The translations under genes were made by a program, and so were the position numbers. Positions 8,029 to 15,200 of a stretch of 24,246 nt of DNA are shown piece by piece. The notes under the pieces were generated by a model. It ran no database searches. It was not told where the DNA came from and worked only from the letters and a program-made list of their open reading frames with translations. The number at the start of each line of letters is the position of its first letter. The first letter of the stretch is position 1. The stretch covers positions 1 through 24,246 of the forward strand of contig CAZNFK010000027.1 in NCBI GenBank assembly GCA_964572365.1, in the 5' to 3' direction. Origin of the DNA: Salinimicrobium sp964572365 (GTDB lineage: Bacteria; Bacteroidota; Bacteroidia; Flavobacteriales; Flavobacteriaceae).

Positions 8029-8913
8029 CTATTTGTCGTTGTACCCAAATCTCCTCAGCTGCCTGGCATCACTACGCCAGTTCTTGTTGACCTTTACATA
8101 CAGTTCCAGGTGCACCTGCTTTCCGAAGAATTTTTCCAGGTCTTTTCGAGCCTCGACTCCCACTCTTTTCAAAGCGGCTCCTTTATGGCCAATGATAATT
8201 CCCTTCTGGGTTTCCCGCTCCACCATGATCACGCTGCGCATGCGAATGATGTTTTCTTCCTCAAAGAACTCTTCGGTCTCGATCTCCACACTGTACGGGA
8301 TCTCCTTTTTGTAGTGCATCAGGATCTTTTCCCGAATTATTTCGTTCACAAAGAAACGTTCGGGTTTATCGGTAAGTGTGTCTTTAGGATAGAACGCGGG
8401 TGATTCGGGCAGCAATTCCACAATTCGATTGAAAACCTGCGGCACGTTGAACCCTTCCAGCGCAGAAACGGGGAAGATCTCGGCATTGGGCACCTTCTGC
8501 TGCCACAGCTGTACCTGTTCTTCAAGTTGTTCCTGGTTTGACTTGTCGATCTTGTTCAGCAGCAATAAAACGGGAATTTCAGAATGGATGATCTTATTGA
8601 AAAAGGCCTCATCTTTCAATTCCTGCTCGCCTATCTCCACCATATACACCAGGACGTCTGCATCTTCAAAAGCCGATTTTACAAAATCCATCATCGACTC
8701 CTGCAACTGGTAAGCCGGTTTGATGATCCCCGGGGTATCGCTAAGGATCACCTGAAAGTCATCCCCATTCACAATACCCAGGATCCTGTGACGCGTGGTT
8801 TGTGCCTTGGAGGTGATTATACTCAGCTTCTCCCCCACAAAAGCATTCATGAGAGTGGATTTTCCCACGTTGGGATTTCCTATGATATTGACAAAACCAG
8901 CTTTATGCGCCAT
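8029..8913 (-). CDS. era: Ribosome-maturation GTPase Era
   Basis: Binds the 3' end of 16S rRNA and assists 30S assembly. The 294-residue length is normal. The G domain has GNPNVGKST near the N-terminus, DTPG, and NKID. The C-terminal KH domain has the sequence IIIGHKGAALKRVGVEARKDL with the GxxG-type loop, followed by LELYVKVNKNWR, the typical Era ending. The ATG at 8913 gives the standard MAHKAGFVNIIGNPN start. A TATCTTTG -7 element sits 16 bases upstream, implying a short leader and transcription separate from the methyltransferase gene upstream. The 269-bp gap to der holds no clear gene. Confidence 0.98.
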   Translation of the reverse strand: MAHKAGFVNIIGNPNVGKSTLMNAFVGEKLSIITSKAQTTRHRILGIVNGDDFQVILSDTPGIIKPAYQLQESMMDFVKSAFEDADVLVYMVEIGEQELKDEAFFNKIIHSEIPVLLLLNKIDKSNQEQLEEQVQLWQQKVPNAEIFPVSALEGFNVPQVFNRIVELLPESPAFYPKDTLTDKPERFFVNEIIREKILMHYKKEIPYSVEIETEEFFEEENIIRMRSVIMVERETQKGIIIGHKGAALKRVGVEARKDLEKFFGKQVHLELYVKVNKNWRSDARQLRRFGYNDK

Positions 8914-8928
8914 AACTTTATTTTTTTA

Positions 8929-8936
8929 CAAAGATA
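8929..8936 (-). promoter_or_regulatory. Candidate -7 element (TATCTTTG) for era
   Basis: The minus strand reads TATCTTTG, matching TAnnTTTG, 15 nt before the era ATG. This would give a leader of only about 10 nt. Confidence 0.5.
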
Positions 8937-8989
8937 CCAGTTTTATCGCCCCCTTCACAAGGCTAATGTATTAGATTGCTTCGGAAGGT

Positions 8990-9442
8990 TTACTGCTTCA
9001 TACCGCGGTCATACATCACTATGCTGCCTGCAACCGAAACATTGAGGCTATAGGTAGATCTAAACTTCACCAGAAAATGGGCCTTTTCAATGGCCTTTTT
9101 GGAAAGGCCGTGGTCTTCGGCACCTAAAAGATAAACGCAGCGCCTTGGATGTTCGAAGGTTTCCAGGGGCTCGGCTTCTTCGGTTAGTTCAACGCCCACC
9201 AGCATGGCTCCTTTTGGCAGATGACGATAGAAATCCTCGAAGGTTTCGTAATGAAAATAAGGCATGGCGCCAACGGCCTTATGCGTATCACAGGCCTGTT
9301 TGGCATAACGATTCCCGATCGTAAAAATAAAACTGGCACCCATGTTCTGGGCCGAGCGCCACAGCACGCCGAGGTTCTCGGGAGTCTTTCCATTCTGGAT
9401 CCCGATCCCAAAAAATCCCTGTTCAAGGTTATCTACTTTCAT
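8990..9442 (-). CDS. TrmH/SpoU-family RNA 2'-O-methyltransferase
   Basis: A 150-residue SPOUT methyltransferase that should transfer a methyl group from SAM to a ribose 2'-OH in tRNA or rRNA. Motif 1 is visible as NPENLGVLWR-like sequence (KTPENLGVLWRSAQNMGA), motif 2 as VYLLGAEDHGLS, and motif 3 as the knot loop STYSLNVSVAGSIVMYD, where N and the surrounding Ser/Leu residues are typical. I place the start at the ATG at 9442 (MKVDNLEQGFFG) rather than an upstream start at 9478, because a -7 element lies between the two. It is a minimal, single-domain version with no N-terminal substrate-binding extension, so the RNA target is not predictable. Confidence 0.9.
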   Translation of the reverse strand: MKVDNLEQGFFGIGIQNGKTPENLGVLWRSAQNMGASFIFTIGNRYAKQACDTHKAVGAMPYFHYETFEDFYRHLPKGAMLVGVELTEEAEPLETFEHPRRCVYLLGAEDHGLSKKAIEKAHFLVKFRSTYSLNVSVAGSIVMYDRGMKQ

Positions 9443-9448
9443 AGTTCG

Positions 9449-9456
9449 CAAAAATA
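9449..9456 (-). promoter_or_regulatory. Candidate -7 element (TATTTTTG) for the RNA methyltransferase gene
   Basis: The minus strand reads TATTTTTG, a match to TAnnTTTG, ending 6 nt before the ATG at 9442. If used, the mRNA would be leaderless or nearly so. It argues for the shorter start. Confidence 0.4.
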
Positions 9457-9495
9457 CAGATTTTAGGAGCCTTTCCAATTCAGAAAAAAGATAAG

Positions 9496-9511
9496 AATGA
9501 CAAAAGTCATT
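9496..9511. promoter_or_regulatory. FNR/DNR-like dyad upstream of the universal stress gene
   Basis: AATGAC-AAAA-GTCATT is a perfect 6-bp dyad with a 4-nt spacer. The core TGAC-N4-GTCA resembles binding sites of the CRP/FNR superfamily (FNR: TTGAT-N4-ATCAA). It lies 44 nt before the Usp ATG. No experimental support. Confidence 0.4.
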
Positions 9512-9555
9512 TCAAAAAAGCAGGTTTACAAATACCTTTAAGAAAACTCTCGACC

Positions 9556-10380
9556 ATGAAAAATGTGCTCATTCCCACCGATTTTTCAGAAAGTGCCGCG
9601 CTCGCTTCAGACTATGGAATAGCGATAGCCAAAAAACTTAATGCCGGGGTGACTTTTCTCCATATTGTATCTACCCCTGTGGAATGGAAAAAGATCCCTT
9701 TGGAGAAAGAGTCGTTGTACCCCGAAACCAAGGCTGCCATTGGAGACGCTAAAGACGGGCTGTTCAAACTGGAAAGGATGGCAGAGAAAGAGGGAGTAGA
9801 AGCCTGCACCTCCCTGATATTCAATACGGGGATCGAGGAAATCCCAAGGTACATCAACAAAGAAAATTTCAGCCTGGTGGTGATGGGGACACATGGACAA
9901 AAAGGCATTAATAAAATGATGGGCACAAATACCCTGAAGGTGATCACCAGGTCAACTGTACCGGTGTTGGCAGTAAAAGTAACAGACAAACATGCATTGC
10001 CTTCAAAATGGTTATTGGCTTCTGATTTCCAGGAGGAATCCAGGGAAAACTTCGCTGTTTTGATGGAACTGGCACAAAGTCTCGAAGCTTCTGTACAGGT
10101 ACTTTATGTGAATACCCCATATTACTTCGCAGAAAGCACAGATATTCAGGAAAAAATGGAAAAATTCTTAAGTCATTTTCCCGATAGCCGTATTAAAAGA
10201 AATATCATCAATGCGCATAACGAGGAAAGAGGGATCGAAAGTTTCCTGAGATCCTGTGAGTGCGATCTTGTTGCCGTGGTTACCCATGGTCGTACAGGAT
10301 TAACACCCCTCTTTAGGAGAAGTATTACCGAAAGGCTTATCAATCATCTGGACATACCGGTCTTGAGTATGAACTCCTGA
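9556..10380 (+). CDS. Tandem-domain universal stress protein (UspA family)
   Basis: Cytoplasmic stress protein of 274 residues with two UspA domains. The first runs from MKNVLIPTDFSESA to about residue 143 and ends with the ATP-binding pattern GTHGQKGINKMMGTNTLKVI, matching G-x2-G-x9-G-(S/T). The second domain (about 149-274) starts SKWLLASDF and contains VTHGRTGLTPLFRRSITERL, where the second Gly block is less canonical, so nucleotide binding may be limited to the first domain. The FNR-like dyad upstream suggests control by oxygen or redox state, by inference. It ends 12 bases before the convergent DUF4403-like gene, with no terminator visible between. Confidence 0.93.
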   Translation: MKNVLIPTDFSESAALASDYGIAIAKKLNAGVTFLHIVSTPVEWKKIPLEKESLYPETKAAIGDAKDGLFKLERMAEKEGVEACTSLIFNTGIEEIPRYINKENFSLVVMGTHGQKGINKMMGTNTLKVITRSTVPVLAVKVTDKHALPSKWLLASDFQEESRENFAVLMELAQSLEASVQVLYVNTPYYFAESTDIQEKMEKFLSHFPDSRIKRNIINAHNEERGIESFLRSCECDLVAVVTHGRTGLTPLFRRSITERLINHLDIPVLSMNS

Positions 10381-10392
10381 AAAATTTTAGAA

Positions 10393-11013
10393 TTAGAAAT
10401 TCAGCTCCTTAACATTGACCACGGCGTGTCCTGAGGCTGCGACAGAGACCAAAAGGTGATCTTCGCCGGGCACGATCTCGGTTACCCTGAATTTCTGCAG
10501 CTTCCCCGCAAGATTTATTCCTGCAAAAACTTCATATTGGGAGCTGAGCTTCTTATTGATCTCTTCCTGTTGCTTTTCTATAACAGGATCAAAATTGAAA
10601 ACCATTTTCTTCTTAAGACTGCTGTACATAAAAGTATTGGCAAGCACCTGCATAAATTTATTCATCAACCAGCTCCTGTTTTCGCCCTCCAGGGAATAAT
10701 CTATGACCGAAATTTCCTGTTTCTCCTTATCGAATTGCAAAGAGGAATGAAAGGTTAACCTCAAGATTTTGTTCTTAAAAAAAGAAGTAAGGGTCTTGAC
10801 GCGAAGATTAAGTGCCAGGTCAAAATTCTCTTTCTGACTTTTTCTCAGGGAAAGCGCCAGGATCTGTGCATAATCTGAAGTTTCACCTTCACTATGGTCG
10901 TCACGAATTACCTCCCCTATCAACTCGTTCCTGAGGTAACCTTCCAAAACCTTGTAATTGATCTTCACCGGCAGGTTTAAGATCACATTCTCTTTTGAAT
11001 TCTCCATACGCAT
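10393..11013 (-). CDS. Uncharacterised protein, DUF4403-like
   Basis: A 206-residue protein without a signal peptide, lipobox or transmembrane helix. Its pattern, NLPVKINYKVLEGYLRNEL at the start, a central SWLMNKFMQVLANTF-type helix, a segment VIEKQQEEINKKLSSQY and a final beta-rich VSVAASGHAVVNVKEL, resembles one half of the DUF4403 family, whose members are usually about twice this size and exported. The match is by eye and uncertain. Alternating beta strands with long helices fit a tubular lipid-binding-like fold, but no ligand can be named. Two in-frame ATGs (11013 and 11007) are possible starts. It converges on the Usp gene and diverges from the AhpD-like gene. Confidence 0.6.
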   Translation of the reverse strand: MRMENSKENVILNLPVKINYKVLEGYLRNELIGEVIRDDHSEGETSDYAQILALSLRKSQKENFDLALNLRVKTLTSFFKNKILRLTFHSSLQFDKEKQEISVIDYSLEGENRSWLMNKFMQVLANTFMYSSLKKKMVFNFDPVIEKQQEEINKKLSSQYEVFAGINLAGKLQKFRVTEIVPGEDHLLVSVAASGHAVVNVKELNF

Positions 11014-11169
11014 TGATTTACAGCAGAAGATAAGAAATTCCGCAATAAATGAAGCGTGAGAAAACTTTCCCGTTCTGAATCGTGCAAATATGTAAGAAAC
11101 AGTCTATTAAATTGCTGAATGTCAGTAATTTGCAGTAACTTAATGATGCTAATCAAAAATTGGGGTATT

Positions 11170-11646
11170 ATGAAAAAGATGATGTACAATTCGCTGAGAA
11201 AATGGTTGCTGTTGGCAACTATCTTACTCCTTTCTGCAGGTCTCTATGCACAAGACATGTCTTATGACAATGCCAAGAAAGAGATCGAAGAAGAATTCGG
11301 AACCTTTCCGGCCATGTTCGAGGTATTTCCCGATCATGCTCTCGCCGGTGCCTGGGAAAATTTTAAAATGCTGAACAGTCCTGAGAGCAAGATCCCCGCG
11401 AAATACAGGGAGCTTCTTCAATTGGCTGTAGCGGCGCAGATCCCATGTGATTACTGTATTTATTTCCACACCGCATCGGCCAAAGCTTATGGCGCAACCG
11501 AGGAGGAGATCCAGGAAGCCGTCGCCCAGGGGGCACAAACCCGGTACTGGAGTATGATCTTACAGGGCAACCAGGTAGACTTTGAGAAATTCAAAACCGA
11601 GTTTGATTCCATGATGCAACATATGGCTGCCAAGACCAAAAAATAA
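11170..11646 (+). CDS. Exported carboxymuconolactone decarboxylase / AhpD-like protein
   Basis: A 158-residue protein of the CMD/AhpD family. The AhpD signature appears as E-x-CDYC-x3-H type sequence (LLQLAVAAQIPCDYCIYFHTASA), with both cysteines and the histidine of the redox centre. The family acts as thiol peroxidase partners or, in some members, as lactone decarboxylases; the CxxC points to redox chemistry. The start at 11170 gives a clear signal peptide (K-K-rich start, LLLATILLLSAGLYAQ), so the protein should be periplasmic. An upstream in-frame start at 11119 would place unrelated residues before it and is rejected. A terminator hairpin follows within 25 bases. Confidence 0.9.
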   Translation: MKKMMYNSLRKWLLLATILLLSAGLYAQDMSYDNAKKEIEEEFGTFPAMFEVFPDHALAGAWENFKMLNSPESKIPAKYRELLQLAVAAQIPCDYCIYFHTASAKAYGATEEEIQEAVAQGAQTRYWSMILQGNQVDFEKFKTEFDSMMQHMAAKTKK

Positions 11647-11668
11647 GATTGGAAATAACCGAACGATC

Positions 11669-11692
11669 AAAACCACCCGAAAAGGTGGTTTT
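11669..11692. terminator. Terminator between the AhpD-like and YegP-like genes
   Basis: Stem AAAACCACC / GGTGGTTTT with loop CGAAAA, flanked by T-rich sequence on both strands. It is placed to serve both convergent genes. The same stem sequence recurs at 18978 and 19101. Confidence 0.85.
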
Positions 11693-11703
11693 TGCATTTC
11701 CGG

Positions 11704-12036
11704 TTACTCCGGAATAAGTTCTTCTATTTGGGCGTCGGGTGCATTCGCTTTAACCGAGGTTATTCCTTTTTCCATTGCGGCGAGGGTAGTATACACTTCA
11801 CTGGTGCCCACAATTTCTCCATTCGCTGCTTTGAGGTTAAACCTGTAGCCTCCAGAGGCCTCCTTCCTCTCATAGTGATCATCTTCCAGAGCATTTTTAC
11901 GTACAGACTGGATTCCCTTTTCACAGGACTCCTTGTCCTTATATCCTTCGCTTTTCAAAATAACCTCGCCATTCCCAGATTTTAAATTGAACCGAAACTC
12001 CCCGGCGTTGTCTTTACTGATCTCAAATTTTGACAT
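11704..12036 (-). CDS. YegP/UPF0339 family protein (two DUF1508 repeats)
   Basis: A small 110-residue cytoplasmic protein made of two tandem DUF1508 units: residues 1-55 (FEISKDNAGEFRFNLKSGNG, ILKSEGYKDKESCEKGIQSV) and 56-107 (YERKEASGGYRFNLKAANG, VGTSEVYTTLAAMEKGITSV). The shared pattern F/Y-RFNLK-x2-NGE, then S-E-x-Y, then A/C-x-x-GI-x-SV shows internal duplication. The family includes E. coli YegP; its function is unknown. It is complete and normal in length. It converges on the AhpD-like gene over a shared terminator. Confidence 0.93.
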   Translation of the reverse strand: MSKFEISKDNAGEFRFNLKSGNGEVILKSEGYKDKESCEKGIQSVRKNALEDDHYERKEASGGYRFNLKAANGEIVGTSEVYTTLAAMEKGITSVKANAPDAQIEELIPE

Positions 12037-12147
12037 AAAATCTCATTTTTGGTTTCACCTCTTTAATTTACGAAAAATTCGGTTGAAATGCTAAGGAGCA
12101 AAAGGAAGATGAATAACGTGGAGATCAAGGTTTTTTCAGAAACAAAA

Positions 12148-12227
12148 AAGGCTGACCAAAAAAGCAGATTTTCAACGGGATTCTGAAATCACTTCAGGAC
12201 GATCCTTGATTAGCTTTTTAGTCAGCC
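12148..12227 (-). terminator. Long structured terminator downstream of the hybrid kinase gene
   Basis: Arms GGCTGACCAAAAAAGC (12150-12165) and GCTTTTTAGTCAGCC (12213-12227) pair almost fully across a 47-nt loop that itself can form CTGAA-GTGAT-TTCAG. On the minus strand the outer stem is followed by TTTTTTGTTT. This is the only terminator-like structure after the kinase stop at 12283. The 246-bp gap (12037-12282) otherwise holds no gene. Confidence 0.65.
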
Positions 12228-12282
12228 TCTTCCTCTTTCGAGCCTCTGGTCTTACTTAATAAGATCAGAAGGTAAAATCAAT

Positions 12283-15200
12283 TTATTGATGCAACCATAA
12301 CTGGATCATATTCAGCAGCTTTTCAATATCAACCGGTTTGGTCAGGTAATCGTTGGCACCGGCCTCAAGACATTTTGCTTTGTCTTCGGGCATAGCTTTA
12401 GCCGTTAATGATATTATAGGCAGACTTTTAAAAGCTGTCTTTTTCCGGATCTCTGTGGTGGCTTCATAACCATCCATAACCGGCATCATGACATCCATCA
12501 GGACGATATCGATACCCGTTTCCTCCTGTAATTTCTCAATGGCCATTTTTCCATTTTCTGCCAGGACCACCTCCATATCAGAGTCAGACAGGGCTTTGGT
12601 AAGTGCATAGGAATTGCGATTATCATCATCTACCAAAAGCACCTTTTTGCCTTTAAGGACATGTTTGGGATCATGTAGTTCGGCCATTATCTTTTTTTGC
12701 CGGCTCGAGAGCTTGTTTTCGTCACTATGCAAGAACAGGGAAACCTCATCCAGAAGTAATTCAGGGGAAGAAGCACCTTTGATCAGGATACTGTCTGCAA
12801 ATTTGTGCAGTTCTTTTAATTCCTTTTTTGTAAGATCTTTCCCGGTATAGACCACTACGGGTATTTCGGCAGCCTTTTTACTGGATTTAAGGTTTTTCAA
12901 TACCTCAAACCCGGTTATATCCGGCAGATTAAGGTCAAGAATTATACAATCAAACCTTTTGGATTTTAGCATTTTCAACGCCTCTTTCCCGGTTTCAGCA
13001 GTAGATATATTTATCTCCTTGTTCTCGAGCAGGCTTTTTATTGCCTTTAAAGACGCTTCCTCATCTTCAACAATCAGGAGCTCCTTCGTAGGGGAAGTGT
13101 ACAATTCTTCCATCTTTTTTAAAGCCTTTTCTATGTCTTTATAAGAAACAGGCTTAAGACTAAATCCTATGGCACCCTTTCGAAGTGCCTCGCGACTGTA
13201 GTCTTCTGCAGCCATCAAATACACGGGAATATGCCTTGTTTTCAAATTGAACTTTAAATGTTCCAGAACAATGAGCCCTTTCATATCAGGTAATTCCTCA
13301 TCCAGTAGGATGCCGTTGGGCTGATATTGTACCGCCAGCTTCATCCCTTCTTTGCCGTCTCGTGCCAAAAGCAATTTATAGCCATATTGCTGCGCCAATT
13401 TCTTTGCTGTTTGAGCTGAAAATTTGCCATTCTCGATTATCAAGAGTGAATACTCTGAAGTTTTTAAATTTTCGCGGTCATCGGGGATAGAGGTTTCCTG
13501 ACTATCAGCAGATCTGTTCTCGGGCAGCTCCAGGGTAGCACTCTGGCGGGATCCCGAAAATTCCTTTTCGCTGTAAGAAGACATGGCATCATCCATTTCT
13601 TTAATAGGCGCACTGGTGAGATCTGTTGGGACAAAAACAGTAAAGACACTGCCTATTCCTTCTGTACTATCAATATGTATCTCTCCTCCTAACAACCTTG
13701 CCAATTCCCTTGAAATGGTTAATCCAAGGCCCGTACCTCCATATTGACGGCTGGTCCCTCCTTCTGCCTGTTGAAAAGCCTCGAAGATCATCATCTTCTT
13801 CGCCTCTGGGATCCCGATCCCGGTATCATTTACCGATATTTCCAAAACTTCTGACTTTGGAAGGGTAATTTCACGGAAAGTCACCCCGGCTCCAGGTTTT
13901 CCAATGGAAACGTCAACCGAACCTTCTTCCGTAAATTTGATCGCATTAGAAATAAGGTTCTTTACTATCTGCTCCAATCGCTGCCCGTCGGTGATTATTT
14001 TATCGGGCGCATTTCTCCTGGTTTGGATCGTAAAAGTCAGCTTTTTGGATTTCGCCAGTGGTTCGAACTGGTTTTCCAGGTTATTTACAAGGCTCTCCAC
14101 AAGGACCTCTTCGGGATGGATCTGTAATTTTCCGGCCTCTACTTTGGAAAGATCCAGGATGTCATTAATGAGGTTCAGCAAGCTAAGTCCTCCTTCATAA
14201 ATAATACTGGCAGCTTTCTGCTGATCTTTGAACAGGTTCCCTTTGTTATTATCACTCAGGTCTTTAGAAAGGATCAATAAACTGTTCAATGGCGTTCTTA
14301 GTTCATGCGACATATTCGCCAGGAATTCGGACTTGTACTTACTGGCCAGCTCTAATTCCTTGGCTTTTCTTTCCACTTCAACCCTGCTGAATTGCAGATC
14401 CTCTTTCTGCATCTCCAGATCCTGGGTCTTGGATTCCAGATCTTCATTGGCCATTTGCAGCTCCTTACTTTGGATCTTCAGTTTTTCCTGCTGTTTCAGC
14501 AACTCTTCAGATTGTCGCTGTGATTCTTCAAGCAGTTCTTTCATTTTCTCCCTATCCAGCGAAGAATTTGTGGTAATAGCGATGTTTTCCCCTACAGATC
14601 GCATCAATTCCAGCTGACTGTCATTAAAGGGGTTGAAAGAACCAATTTCGATCACCCCTTTTACTTCCCCGTCTATGATAAAGGGCTGCACCAGGATGTT
14701 TTGAGGCTTTTTCTCCCCAAGGCCCGAGGATACACTAATATAATCTGAAGGGATGCCCGAAAGGACGATCGCTTCTTTCTCCATAGCAGCCTGCCCCACC
14801 AGACCTTCTCCAAAATCAAAGGTGGTTTTAAGGGATTTTCGACGGGTGAAGGCATAAGACCCCGTCATTCTCAACTGCTTCTTATCATTGTTCTTTTCTG
14901 CCAGGTAGATCACCCCCACATGACCGTCAAGATATTTGGTTAGGTAGGAAATAATATTTTTGGACAGGGTCAAAAGATCCTGTTCTCCACGCATTCTGTC
15001 GTTAAGACCAGCCTGTCCGGTCTTGATCCATGCTTCGTTTTCATTCTCTTCAGAAATTCTTTTCAGGTTCTCGGTCATGGTGTTCAAAGCGATACCCAAT
15101 TGATCGGCCTCACTACGAAGCGGCATCTCAATGGCAAAGTTTCCTTTTGCAATGGTATTGGCTGCTTTTACAATGGTGGTGAAACTGTCCACCATCGCAT

